In this document: piece by piece, positions 1 to 7,369 of the stretch
Numbering within the stretch: position 1 is the stretch's first letter
How the letters are laid out: the number at the start of each line of letters is the position of its first letter
Source of the DNA: Methylocystaceae bacterium
GTDB taxonomy: Bacteria; Pseudomonadota; Alphaproteobacteria; Rhizobiales; Beijerinckiaceae
DNA length: 10,596 bases
Assembly: GCA_003152255.1 (NCBI GenBank)
Contig: PLZT01000485.1
Location: 1 to 10,596 of the forward strand
Reading direction: 5' to 3'
Notes under the pieces: generated by a model
The model's database searches: none
What the model was told of the DNA's origin: nothing
What the model saw: the letters and a program-made list of their open reading frames with translations, nothing else
Made by a program: the position numbers and the translations under genes

Positions 1-185
1 TCCATCTTCGCCTCCCGCGTGCAGGAGGCCAGCCTACCAGACGGGCCTATGCATAGCTAATGCGAATTGAGCCATAGACAAGCTTGATCTCCAGTGGCGG
101 GAGGGAAGGTCAAAGCGGACAGAAGGCCGGGCAAGGGCAACAGCGCCCCGATCTCCGTTGCTCGTTGACGGCGCGAAGCATTCGT
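1..185. other. Non-coding edge downstream of the glycosyltransferase
   Basis: No convincing gene is visible. A short inverted repeat (gcctcc at 10-15 and ggaggc at 24-29, eight-base loop) could form a weak hairpin, but no run of T follows on either strand, so I do not call a terminator. Confidence 0.4.
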
Positions 186-1124
186 TCACCGTCTGAAACG
201 CAACGCATGAACGATACGCATCGCGGGTTCAGAAGAGAGTAGCCTTTTTTTCACAGCTTGCCTCAGGATCGCCAGATATAAAGACAACACCCTCTTTCCG
301 TGGAACAATCGATGACCGCCCACTTGCCAGAAAATCTCTCGCGCGCAGGTCAGCTCCCACAATTGCTGCTTTTCCCGATCGAGCGACGTCCAGATACCTT
401 CCCCCGTCTGTGCGTATACGGACACAACCTCGGGTAATTGCACAAATGGCCCGCGCTCTATCAAACAGAAACGCAAAGCGGTGTCTCCAAAATTGGAACT
501 GTTGGCAAAATGGCGAGAAACGACGTCGTTGAACACATGTGTTCTCATCACATAAGTGGACGTATGAAAGTATGTCTTTGTTATATCATCAAAATATTGC
601 AAAATATTAGCATTCCCGCTAAATGTTCTTAGGTGCTCAAGGAAGCCCTCCCGATCCTGGCAAACATGAGTATGCGCGACAGACATTACTGCGCCTGGAA
701 ACTTCTCAAGAAGATCGAGTTGTTTTTGTAGCTTTGTTTCGCTTATCCAAAAATCGTCACCTTCACACAGCGCGACAAAGCGACCGGTCGCCAGCCTTGT
801 AAAATCGCGAAGTATTCCTCCAGTTCCAGTTTCGACGAATTGGTTGTTACTGTTGCGAACAACGCGAAATACGCGCGGGAATTCCCTTGAGTATTTCGCC
901 AAAATGTCACCTGTATTATCGATACTAGCGTCATCCCTTACGATAATTTCGAATGGAAAGGTGGTCTGTTGTACGATAAACCCCTGCAAAGCTCTCTCGA
1001 GGAGCCTGCCGTGATTGTAAGTGGGGCAGCATATGCTCACTAAAGGTGGCCCCGGCTCGGTCCAGGTCGACATCAGCGATTGCTCGCTTCTAGCGGGAAA
1101 AACCGGTGGATCGAACACAACCAT
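186..1124 (-). CDS. Family 2 glycosyltransferase (GT-A fold)
   Basis: A 312-residue protein expected to transfer a sugar from a nucleotide donor onto a growing surface glycan at the cytoplasmic face of the inner membrane. Seen: the GT2 opening strand and loop VSICCPTYNH (residues 29-38), the nucleotide-binding acidic site IVRDDASIDNT (61-71) and the metal-site type motif CEGDDFW (120-126). Downstream residues are less conserved, as usual for GT2 acceptor domains, so donor and acceptor cannot be named. No membrane helix is obvious. The ATG at 1124 is preceded by GGAG nine bases upstream, which favours it over the internal ATG at 1073. It lies 85 bases downstream of the flippase stop on the same strand, suggesting one transcript. 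The family call is firm; the sugar is unknown. Confidence 0.9.
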   Translation of the reverse strand: MVVFDPPVFPARSEQSLMSTWTEPGPPLVSICCPTYNHGRLLERALQGFIVQQTTFPFEIIVRDDASIDNTGDILAKYSREFPRVFRVVRNSNNQFVETGTGGILRDFTRLATGRFVALCEGDDFWISETKLQKQLDLLEKFPGAVMSVAHTHVCQDREGFLEHLRTFSGNANILQYFDDITKTYFHTSTYVMRTHVFNDVVSRHFANSSNFGDTALRFCLIERGPFVQLPEVVSVYAQTGEGIWTSLDREKQQLWELTCAREIFWQVGGHRLFHGKRVLSLYLAILRQAVKKRLLSSEPAMRIVHALRFRR

Positions 1125-1209
1125 AATTTTCTACTCCGTTAACGCTCGGAAGATCCGCCCACGTTGACCTCTGGACATCCCCAGGATCATGATCTGAGGC
1201 TCGGTCTCT

Positions 1210-2700
1210 CTAGCCGCCTCGAACAGATTTTTTCTTGCGCGCGGACACTGTTTGAACCCTGCATAGGGGCGGCCCAAAACTCGCGAGCATTTGCAATATC
1301 TCCAGGAGAATCTGCACTCGAAACACAAACCCCGCGCCGAAATAGAAGACTGCGCCGGCGAATGTGAGGACCGCCAATTCGAGATAAGGCGGGAGATTGA
1401 ACATCCCACGCGCTCCTGTTATCCCCGCGCCCATTAGGGCGCCGAGCAAGAGAGGCCCGAGAATATCGGTCGCCTGTTCGCGAATGCCATAATCGAGCGA
1501 GCGCTTCGTCGGCAAGGCGTTGACGAGCGCGCCGAAGGCTCCAATAGCGACTTGGCTCCATGCCAGCCCCATGATGCCGAATATGCTGCCGACAAGAACG
1601 GAGACGAGGCCGACCAAGCCTTTTACGACATCTAGTTTCATGAACGTCCTTGAATCTCCTCGAGCGATGAGGACCTGCAAGTTCACGATATGGATCGGCC
1701 ATAGCAGTCCAGAGAGCGCGAGAACCGACAGAATTGGCGCCGAGGAACGCCAGCTCTCGCCAAATAGTGTCACGACAACCAAGTCTGAAAGAGCTGCGAG
1801 ACCGATCATCGCGGGGATGTTGATCGCCATGACGGCTTGAAGAGTAAATCTCACAGCACGCCGTAGAGCCGAAGGGTCTTCGGCGCGTGCCGAGAAAAAC
1901 GGGAGCGTCACACGCCCGACGACCATCTCGAGAATGGCAGACACGGTCGCCTGAACGTTGGACCCGCGATTGTATAACCCTAATTCTTTCATGCCATAGA
2001 GCTTACCGACAACCCCCGAGAAGCCCTGCCTATAGGCAAGATCGAGAAGTCGAGACAACAAAAGATTGCTGGAGAAGGCCCATTGGCTTCGCAGATGCGC
2101 GATATCAAACTCGAGCTGCGGTCGCCAACCGCTCACCGCCCATGACGCGCACGTCGTAACCGCCGATGCGGTTATCATTTGCGCCGCGAGAGCCCAGACG
2201 CCAAAACCAAGTAGCGCGAGGCCGATTCCTGCCACGCCGGACGCTATCGACGCGGATGCGCCGACGACCAGAAGCGCGTCGAAACGACGGTCACGGAGGA
2301 GGATGGCGCCGGGAACGGCGCCGATCGCGGAGGCAACGACCTGAGCAGACGCGACGGCGAGGAGCGCCACCAGCTCTTCCCGACCATAGAATTTCGCGAT
2401 CGATGGAGCCAGGAACACCAGTGCGCCAGCGAAAAGCAGCGCAGCAGCAAGATTGAACCAAAAGATTGTGTTTTCGCCGTTCGGAGGAATCTCTCGGCGG
2501 CTGACGATGGCGGTAATGAATCCACAATCGACGAAAATCAGAGAAAAACTCGTAAACAAGCTGAGCAAGGCCACCAGCCCGAAGTCCGACGGCGACAGCA
2601 GACGGGCGAGCACGAGAGAGACGCCAAACTGTATGCCTTGACGCAGCATGACGTCGGCGCCGCTGGCAATGCTGGCGCGCGTGGCTTCTTGCTTCGACAC
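1210..2700 (-). CDS. Wzx-like polysaccharide flippase (MOP superfamily)
   Basis: A polytopic inner-membrane protein of about 496 residues, very rich in hydrophobic segments along its whole length, as in MOP/PST exporters that flip undecaprenyl-linked oligosaccharide across the membrane. The N-terminal block (GADVMLRQGIQF, then LARLLSPSDFGLVALL) is the typical opening of the WzxC / lipopolysaccharide biosynthesis subgroup, whose usual length is 480-510. I chose the GTG at 2700, one base after the stop of the preceding glycosyltransferase remnant (TAACGTG), suggesting translational coupling. A TTG at 2748 would add 16 residues but overlaps the upstream frame. No strong ribosome site is visible for either. 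The C-terminus is charged (ARKKKSVRGG). It is followed by an intact glycosyltransferase, and a decayed flippase-glycosyltransferase pair lies just upstream. The substrate is unknown. Confidence 0.88.
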   Translation of the reverse strand: MSKQEATRASIASGADVMLRQGIQFGVSLVLARLLSPSDFGLVALLSLFTSFSLIFVDCGFITAIVSRREIPPNGENTIFWFNLAAALLFAGALVFLAPSIAKFYGREELVALLAVASAQVVASAIGAVPGAILLRDRRFDALLVVGASASIASGVAGIGLALLGFGVWALAAQMITASAVTTCASWAVSGWRPQLEFDIAHLRSQWAFSSNLLLSRLLDLAYRQGFSGVVGKLYGMKELGLYNRGSNVQATVSAILEMVVGRVTLPFFSARAEDPSALRRAVRFTLQAVMAINIPAMIGLAALSDLVVVTLFGESWRSSAPILSVLALSGLLWPIHIVNLQVLIARGDSRTFMKLDVVKGLVGLVSVLVGSIFGIMGLAWSQVAIGAFGALVNALPTKRSLDYGIREQATDILGPLLLGALMGAGITGARGMFNLPPYLELAVLTFAGAVFYFGAGFVFRVQILLEILQMLASFGPPLCRVQTVSARKKKSVRGG

Positions 2701-2701
2701 G

Positions 2702-3175
2702 TTACTGCTGACGCATTGTCGAGGCCGGATGAGACGCCTCTTGCTCAAACAAGAACCTTTTCTCGACCTCTAACAACCGGCGCGACCAGTCCTTACGGCG
2801 CCGCATCGGAATTCCGGCGTAAATCCCAAATGGCGCACTATCGTGAGCGACGAGCGATAAGGCCCCGATGGCGCGCACAACATTGCGATTTCCGCCGATA
2901 TTTGCCGGGCCGTGAATCACTCGAACAGTTGCAGTTGCAGGGTTCTCGCGCTGTAACGCGAGCGCGATCTGCAATGTGTCGTCTGTCGAATGATCCTCCG
3001 CGATCACCACTTCGATCGGAAAAGGGGCGATCTGGCCAATAACGCTCGAAACTGCTTCGCGCAGGAACGGCGCATGATTATAGGTGAGCACAATAACGCT
3101 GACCAAAGGGCAGGCGGCCAGCAAGGAAGTATCGCTTGTTTCATAAGCATCCGCAGCTTTAGCGATCAACGTCAT
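2702..3175 (-). pseudogene. Shortened family 2 glycosyltransferase, probably inactive
   Basis: The first 105 or so of 157 residues are a clear GT2 N-terminus: PLVSVIVLTYNHAPFLREAV (23-42), the acidic EDHSTDDT (60-67) and NIGGNRNVVRAIGA (92-105). Here GT2 proteins normally continue into a strand ending in a GDD-type metal motif, as the intact enzyme at 186-1124 does. Instead the sequence jumps to an unrelated-looking tail (DSAPFGIYAGIP, then RRRKDW) and stops. The metal site and acceptor domain are missing and the protein is half normal length. I infer an internal deletion joining N- and C-terminal parts near 2860, with the frame kept open. The start ATG at 3175 shares its A with the stop of the flippase remnant (TGATG), an operon overlap that survives from the intact module. 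Confidence 0.7.
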
Positions 3176-3416
3176 CACGACACCCGATGCCTGCGCGAAA
3201 GAGCGATCCTGCGAATCATTTCCTTGACCTCCGTGAAGATTGTCAGTCGAAGCGACAAACCGGCGCCGACGACAAAGTGGTGAACAGCGTCAGCAGCGCA
3301 ATGATTCCGAAGTCGGAAGGTGACAAAATTTGCGCTAGCGTCAGAGAAATGAAGAACTGAACGCCCTGACGCAGCAAAATGTCGGCGCCACTCCACAGGG
3401 GAGCAATTGACCGCAT
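3175..3416 (-). pseudogene. Remnant of a second Wzx-like flippase: N- and C-terminal ends only
   Basis: Read from ATG at 3416, the minus strand gives GADILLRQGVQFFISL, then LSPSDFGIIALLTLFTT, closely matching the start of the intact flippase downstream (GADVMLRQGIQF, then LSPSDFGLVALLSLFTS). After about 46 codons, near 3277, similarity stops and this frame soon terminates. A neighbouring frame then reads FVVGAGLSLRLTIFTEVKEM to a stop at 3177-3175, resembling the C-terminal helix of the intact flippase (FYFGAGFVFRVQILLEILQM). The simplest reading is one large, out-of-frame internal deletion of roughly 1.2 kb that left both ends. It is not a functional transporter. The overlap of its stop with the next glycosyltransferase start shows the two were once one operon. 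Confidence 0.75.
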
Positions 3417-3507
3417 TCATGAGTGGAATGTGGGCCCTGGGAGGCTCCTTACTCTGGTTCGGCCAGGCCCCCCCGGTAAGCCTGACGAATTGCTCGCCCC
3501 AAACGCC

Positions 3508-4245
3508 TTATATGAGCTTGGCCTCAGGCAAGAGATGGGCGAGGACATCGAAGCGGTAATGCGCCGTATAGCGCTCGGGCTCCACATCAATGATGCTGAC
3601 GGCATAACCCGCCGCCTCGAACAGCGAAGCCACATGCTCCCGGGCCCACCACGTGCCGATGGCCTCGGTTCCCGCTGCGCGCCGTTGCTCAAATTCGGCC
3701 CAGCGCTCCGGAGTATTGTAGAATGCGTGGAGCTTTGCGGCATCGGGCACATCCGTGAAATAGAGAGCAAGATCGTGGCGCGCCAGCTTGCGTAGCGAGC
3801 GGAGCAACCGTTCCGCCATAGCCAGTGTAAAATGTTGCAGCCCTTGGTTCATGCAGATCTTGGTGGGCGCTCCTGAGGGAAAATCCGTCGGACGCAGGTC
3901 CTCGGCGGAACGGTGGAGGTAGGCGACGTTGGGCTTTGCCTGGCTTTCCCGCGCCACTTGGATCAGTTCGAGCGAATAATCTGCGCCCACAACCGCTCGG
4001 CAAAGTGCAGACAGCCGCGCGGTGACGTGGCCGTTGCCGCAACAGAGATCGAGCAGAACGTCATCCCCGTTGAGGTCCAGCCGCTGAGCTACGACCCTGA
4101 CAAGCAATTCGATCTGCTCCTGCGGCACCGGCACCCCCCCGACGGTGCGGCCGACCTGCCGGAACAGGTCGTCTCTTCCCGTTCGCTCACCGACGCTTTT
4201 CCAAAAGACGCGCCAGTCGCGGTTGGTTTCGATCGTCTCTTTCAT
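3508..4245 (-). CDS. Class I SAM-dependent methyltransferase
   Basis: A 245-residue soluble protein with a Rossmann-fold methyltransferase core. Glycine-rich motif I is VLLDLCCGNGHVT (63-75), the acidic residue closing strand 2 is in VVGADYS (86-92), and a motif-III-like stretch follows (AEDLRP, 115-120). It resembles the Methyltransf_11/25 group found in polysaccharide and secondary-metabolite loci; the substrate cannot be read from sequence. I place the start at ATG 4245 because GAGG lies about eight bases upstream. The frame is open back to 4491, but those 82 codons are compositionally odd and overlap insertion-sequence debris, so I exclude them. It stops 91 bases before the flippase remnant on the same strand. 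Methylation of a glycan residue would fit the neighbourhood but is inference. Confidence 0.82.
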   Translation of the reverse strand: MKETIETNRDWRVFWKSVGERTGRDDLFRQVGRTVGGVPVPQEQIELLVRVVAQRLDLNGDDVLLDLCCGNGHVTARLSALCRAVVGADYSLELIQVARESQAKPNVAYLHRSAEDLRPTDFPSGAPTKICMNQGLQHFTLAMAERLLRSLRKLARHDLALYFTDVPDAAKLHAFYNTPERWAEFEQRRAAGTEAIGTWWAREHVASLFEAAGYAVSIIDVEPERYTAHYRFDVLAHLLPEAKLI

Positions 4246-4426
4246 GACGGGTTCCTCAAAAGGCATCTGGGTTGGGAGCGAAATGCTCAATGCGTCTGCA
4301 AGATGCGCCAATTCTCTGGACGATAGCGATGATCGCAAGGGGCGGTCAGCACTTGATGGGGCAATGCCGGTACGAACGCAACTCGCCTTTGTCAAGCTTG
4401 CGATGATCCGACTCATGATGAGCGGA

Positions 4427-4460
4427 ATCGCATGACACCCGCGATCGCATGACGCCCGAG
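4427..4460. repeat. Tandem direct repeat, two 17-base units
   Basis: Units 4427-4443 (atcgcatgacacccgcg) and 4444-4460 (atcgcatgacgcccgag) match at 15 of 17 positions and are directly adjacent. They lie between the IS1380-like remnant and the methyltransferase. No function can be assigned; a duplication scar of past transposition or slippage is possible. Confidence 0.6.
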
Positions 4461-4499
4461 AATGCCATGAAATCTTCGGACCGACTCTCATCGGCCGTC

Positions 4500-4663
4500 G
4501 CCCTACTTGCCGAGTCCGTCAGTCCGAGCGCGTCGTCGGGTTCACGATAGGCCAGCAAGCCGGCGTGGGAGGTCACGACCGAGCCGCGAAATTGCAGCCT
4601 CAGGCGGCGGTCGAAATCGAGCCTGAGAACGCCGTCATGCGATTCACCCGTCAGGTTCGTCAT
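4500..4663 (-). pseudogene. 5' remnant of an IS1380-family transposase
   Basis: From ATG 4663 the minus strand reads [20 protein letters not shown], then [20 protein letters not shown], then DDALGLTD. I recognise this as the usual N-terminus of IS1380-family DDE transposases, normally over 400 residues. After about 48 residues the similarity ends; the frame stays open to 4346 but no longer looks like transposase, and the catalytic DDE core is absent. The break point near 4500-4520 is approximate. The upstream 100 bases (4664-4764) look like the 5' leader and end of the same element. The remnant sits between the WbqC-like gene and the methyltransferase, so it splits what may have been one operon. 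It could still bring a promoter for the methyltransferase, but I see no convincing one. Confidence 0.72.
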
Positions 4664-4739
4664 CGCCGCCTCGCTCAAAGGAGCATAACCTTCTGAAAAT
4701 TTTGCTATAAGCGACGGAATTGTACACCAAAATCAGAGG

Positions 4740-4764
4740 TCATCCGGCGAATGCGGGTTTAAGG
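4740..4764 (-). repeat. Candidate outer end of the IS1380-like element
   Basis: On the minus strand this stretch begins CCTTAAACCCGCATTCGCCG and lies about 80 bases before the transposase start, where a terminal inverted repeat would be expected. No partner copy was found downstream, consistent with loss of the other end. The assignment is by position and style only. Confidence 0.3.
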
Positions 4765-4953
4765 GGCTGGTCTTGCTGCGAAGAACCGCCGCCGCGTGAC
4801 ACCCGCGAGGGCTCGACTCGCCGAGCCCGCCGCTCCAAGGGACGAAATCCATTCCCGGCCGGCCGCGGCAATCCCCCGAAATGCATAAACGCGTCACAAA
4901 AAGCGTGCTGATACAAGCCGTCCAGCTGATCAGAAGCCGCATCCAGAAGCAAT
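4765..4953. other. Spacer with no supported gene
   Basis: Short open frames exist on the minus strand, one beginning ATGA over the WbqC-like stop. Their products are arginine/proline-rich or cysteine/tryptophan-rich, overlap one another and are not recognisable. I see no RNA gene or clear regulatory site. Confidence 0.4.
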
Positions 4954-5662
4954 TCATTGGCCTTCCAACAGTTCGAAATTTCCGAGCATCTCCATTGTTT
5001 CCTCGGGTGTGTTAAACATCATCAAATCAATGATTGATAGATTGGGAACGAAGGGGCATTGAAATTGTCGATAAGCCGTCGACTTAGGCTTTAGAAAATA
5101 CAATCCGATCCCACAAGCCCGAAAGTCGCTCGCGCGATATAGACTAACACCGCCAATAGGATTGACGTATCGAGTAGCGTGAAGGACCTTGCAGATATCG
5201 ATCACGCGCTCAGGCCCCTTCAGGGCAAAATCAAACCTCAAATCGGAAGATGAAATTATCGACGTCGTAATGTTCAAAAACTCCGCGATACGCCTCAATG
5301 AGTTGATGTTGAACGCCGCAACGTTTTGTTCCTTAGTAAGCCATGATCCCGGAAATCAATTCGAATGTAGCGTCGAAATTGGGCGCCTTTCGGTAAGCAC
5401 TTTCAATTTTCCTCAACACCTTCTCGATACTGCTCTCGTCCAGCTGATACGACCTTTCCTTTATTTGAAGTGTATAAGAGGCTGAAATTACGGGGAGGCT
5501 CAATAGCGAAGGAGAGCAATTTACAAGAATGTTGTTACGATTGATCCAGCCGCCCTTCATGTAATGTACGTCGCCATAAGCAACGAAAATGTCGCTGTTA
5601 CGGAGTAGCTGGAAATATCCAACGTAAGGAAATAAGTATGGCTGCATAATTGATGCAATCAT
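4954..5662 (-). pseudogene. WbqC-like family protein, split by one frameshift
   Basis: The first part (ATG 5662 to a stop at 5335-5333) begins MIASIMQPYLFPYVGYFQLL, the signature opening of the WbqC-like family found in O-antigen and other glycan clusters; its exact reaction is, to my knowledge, not established. After FELISGI the frame runs into MAY-stop. One base over, the sequence continues WLTKEQNVAAFNINSLRRIA, then RVIDICKVLHATRYVNPIGG, then FVPNLSIIDLMMFN, all in family order, to TGA at 4954. The joined length is about 235 residues, normal for the family. A single-base change near 5340-5352, next to a GGG run, is enough to explain the split. It is either a true inactivating frameshift or a sequencing error. 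AGGAAA about seven bases before the ATG supports the start. Confidence 0.8.
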
Positions 5663-5728
5663 TTCTATTTCCTACTTGAAGCTCCCCACGCAAGCGCGTG
5701 CAGGACACGCCCAGGGCTGGTTTAGTTC

Positions 5729-5924
5729 TCAAGATAGCAGCGGGATCTCAAGGATGTAGTTGATGTCGAGGGCGGCGCGCCATCCGGCGTTTTTGACGTT
5801 GGCGTGCTCCCGGGTGCGGAGCAGATTGTAAGCGAAGGAGCGCAGACGCGCGACGGATGTCGGGGTTCTTGCGGATGCGCGAGGCATCTTCGGCGAAGGT
5901 CCATCGCGCACGTAATGGCTGCCG
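5729..5924 (-). pseudogene. 3' remnant of an ISAs1-like transposase
   Basis: The minus strand encodes pieces in the order expected of the C-terminus of ISAs1-type DDE transposases: HYVRD, then WTFAEDASRIRKNPDI, then VARLRSFAYNLLR, ending IPLLS-stop at 5731-5729. The pieces are in different frames. A base is missing at about 5903 (between HYVRD and WTF) and an extra one is present at about 5856 (before VARL), so the outer pieces share a frame and only the middle 47 bases are displaced. The rest of the transposase is absent; the sequence switches at about 5924-5927 into the 3' end of a group II intron. The remainder, if present, would be the intron's 5' exon beyond the right edge of the window. 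Family assignment is from memory of its C-terminal motifs. Confidence 0.62.
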
Positions 5925-5926
5925 TG

Positions 5927-5962
5927 GTGAGTAGGCCAGAGGGATTACACCTCCAGCCTCTC
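5927..5962 (-). ncRNA. Group II intron domain VI with bulged branch-point adenosine
   Basis: The RNA strand folds as GGCUGGAGG paired with CCUCUGGCC (nine pairs including G-U) around a short loop. This is extended below by GAG paired with CUC, leaving an unpaired A (complement of 5932) on the 3' side. That A is 6 to 9 bases from the plausible intron ends (5927 or 5924), as expected for the lariat branch site. Confidence 0.78.
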
Positions 5963-5965
5963 CCA

Positions 5966-5999
5966 GAACGGTGCGGGAGCCTCTCGACTCACACCGCTC
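5966..5999 (-). ncRNA. Group II intron domain V
   Basis: A 34-base hairpin, the exact usual length. GAGCGGUG pairs with CACCGUUC, and AGUC pairs with GGCU closing a GAGA (GNRA) tetraloop, with an internal bulge between the two helices. This is the catalytic core of the ribozyme. It starts four bases after the maturase stop and is followed directly by domain VI. Confidence 0.9.
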
Positions 6000-6002
6000 C
6001 CA

Positions 6003-7016
6003 TCAAGCAAGCCCCGTCGTCATTCCTTTGCGCCAATGCACGAACAGATCTGGCTGCCGCTTCGCGATGCTTTCGATGAAGCGACAGGCCTGTGTCTTGT
6101 GTCCCTTCAGCCGTTTATACTTCCTCATCGCCCAAGCAACCAACGTGTTGTCGAAGTGCTTGAAGACCGGAGACAGTGCCGAGGGATAAAACCTCCCGTA
6201 ATACGCAATCCAGCCCCGCAGGACCGGATTATGCAAACGAGCGATATCATCCAGGCTCAATTCCGTTCGATTGCGGTAGTTCAGCCGTCGCGTCTTCGCC
6301 CGCATGGTTTTGAGAGCCGATGCGCTGACCGCCGGCGTGAAGCTCACGAACAGAGTGTTCCGTTTGCGATTCTTCACGACCCGCGGCCTGAAACAATAGC
6401 CGAGGAAGTCGAACTTCGTGGTCGGATATTGGTCCTTGCGACTTCGGTCCTTGCAATAGACGACATGCGTCTTGTCCGGGTGCATCTCGAGGCCGCACTG
6501 CGCGAACCGCTCCGCGAGCGCAACCCTTACGGCCTGCGCCTGCGCCTCGCTCTTGCAGTGGATCAGCCCGTCGTCCGCATACCGACACCAGGGAACACCC
6601 GGAAACGTTCGCGCCATCCAGGCGTCAAACGCATAGTGCAGGAACAGATTCGCCAAGGTGGGACTGACCACGCCGCCTTGCGGAGTTCCTTTGGTCCGCT
6701 CGACCAGAGTTCCGTCCGCAAGTTGCAGCGGCGCCGTCAGCCATCGCCTAATATAAAGCCGAACCCATTCGCAGTCCGTGTGTTTCTCCAGCGCCCTCAG
6801 CAGAAGCTCGTGGGAGATGTTGTCGAACAGTCCTCTGATGTCGAATTCCAGAGCTCAATCGTATCGCCAGCAGCGCTCGCGCGTAACTGCGATGGCGTCC
6901 AGCGCCGATTTCTCCGGCCGATACCCATAGGAGTCCGGCAGAAAGATGGGTTCCAGAAGAGGTTCGAGGACTGCTTTGACGACCGTCTGCGCCACGCGAT
7001 CCGCCACCGTCGGCAC
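6003..7016 (-). pseudogene. ltrA: Group II intron maturase LtrA, C-terminal four fifths
   Basis: From the insertion point at 7016 the frame reads VPTVADRVAQTVVKAVLEPL, then FLPDSYGYRPEKSALDA, then FDIRGLFDNI, then GTPQGGVVSPTLANLFLHYA, then CRYADDGLIHC, then DFLGYCFRPR, and the GWIAYYG maturase segment to a stop at 6005-6003. Reverse transcriptase blocks and the catalytic YADD (residues 225-228 of the rejoined protein) are intact. However, a TGA at 6857-6855 sits where family members have tryptophan (RYDW before the first catalytic aspartate block), at codon 133. The gene is therefore broken twice, by this nonsense codon and by the recombinase element. A fragment from the GTG at 6671 would hold only the second half of the reverse transcriptase plus the maturase domain. 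Confidence 0.88.
7008..7016. other. attL core of the serine recombinase element
   Basis: cgtcggcac at the left junction, identical to 9919-9927 at the right. On the left of it is ltrA sequence, on the right element sequence. Keeping one copy and removing 7017-9927 restores the maturase reading frame through the VPT codons. Confidence 0.75.
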
Positions 7017-7327
7017 ACACCAAGCGAACTGCGCTCTTTGCCAATCGATCTGGGGGATCGGCGACCGTTACCCATCCCTTTCATCCCCTACGTGGGCGAA
7101 CGTTTGAGGTTCTGAAGGTCCGGCGGCTTTCTGGCCAGGAGATGCTGAGCCTTCGTCACCCTAACTTGGGCTCCATCGCCATGCCGCGCGATTGGACCGA
7201 TTGGGCGCCGCCCGGCGCCCAGCCCCCGCCTGAGTGCGCGCCGTTGCTCATCGATGTCTTTGCTTTGGCCTGCCTCGCCGAGTTTGTGGCTTGTCTAAAA
7301 TATCGTGACGAGGGGCTTGACCGATGA
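7017..7327 (+). CDS. DUF5372-like small protein; start codon separated by integration
   Basis: The frame reads TVTHPFHPLRGRTFEVLKVR, then RLSGQEMLSLRHPN, then IAMPRDWTDWAPPG, ending at TGA 7325-7327. I recognise the THPFHPLRG...PREWTDW pattern of a DUF5372/Y4bD-type family, found beside recombinases and of unknown function. The conserved part begins about residue 23, yet no ATG, GTG or TTG exists in this frame between an in-frame stop at 6977-6979 (in ltrA) and the internal ATG at 7142, which would skip the conserved N-terminus. Joining the right element end to the left end adds ATG CGC AAT GCG TCG GCA C from 9909-9927, in frame, giving 109 residues beginning MRNASAHTKRTALF. In the integrated form the gene is thus headless. 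Restart at 7142 would give only 61 residues and has GGAG too close to the ATG. Confidence 0.75.
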
Positions 7328-7369
7328 CTCGACCTCTGATTCTCTCGGGAGGCCTTTTGAATCGGTCCG

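Noticed and set aside
1187..1702. Minus-strand 171-codon frame inside the flippase gene
   Set aside because: Arginine-rich shadow of the flippase reading frame with no independent support.
3432..3471. Imperfect GC-rich inverted repeat after the methyltransferase
   Set aside because: Could form a hairpin of about eight pairs, but the loop is long and no T-run follows on the minus strand.
4367..4395. Promoter-like TTGACA (minus strand, 4395-4390) upstream of the methyltransferase
   Set aside because: The -35 match is perfect, but the hexamer 17 bases on (TACCGG) is a poor -10, so the promoter is not supported.
4246..4491. 82-codon N-terminal extension of the methyltransferase
   Set aside because: Overlaps insertion-sequence debris, has no methyltransferase similarity, and a good ribosome site supports ATG 4245.
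4733..4957. Minus-strand frame whose ATG overlaps the WbqC-like stop (ATGA)
   Set aside because: The overlap is attractive, but the 74-residue product is unrecognisable and runs into the IS1380-like element end.
7046..7060. Short inverted repeat cgatc/gatcg near the left element end
   Set aside because: Too short, and it lies inside the coding frame of the DUF5372-like gene; not distinguishable from chance.
6036..7115. Plus-strand open frame of 359 codons
   Set aside because: It lies antisense to the maturase, crosses the element's left junction and shows only mirrored composition of the true gene; no recognisable motif.
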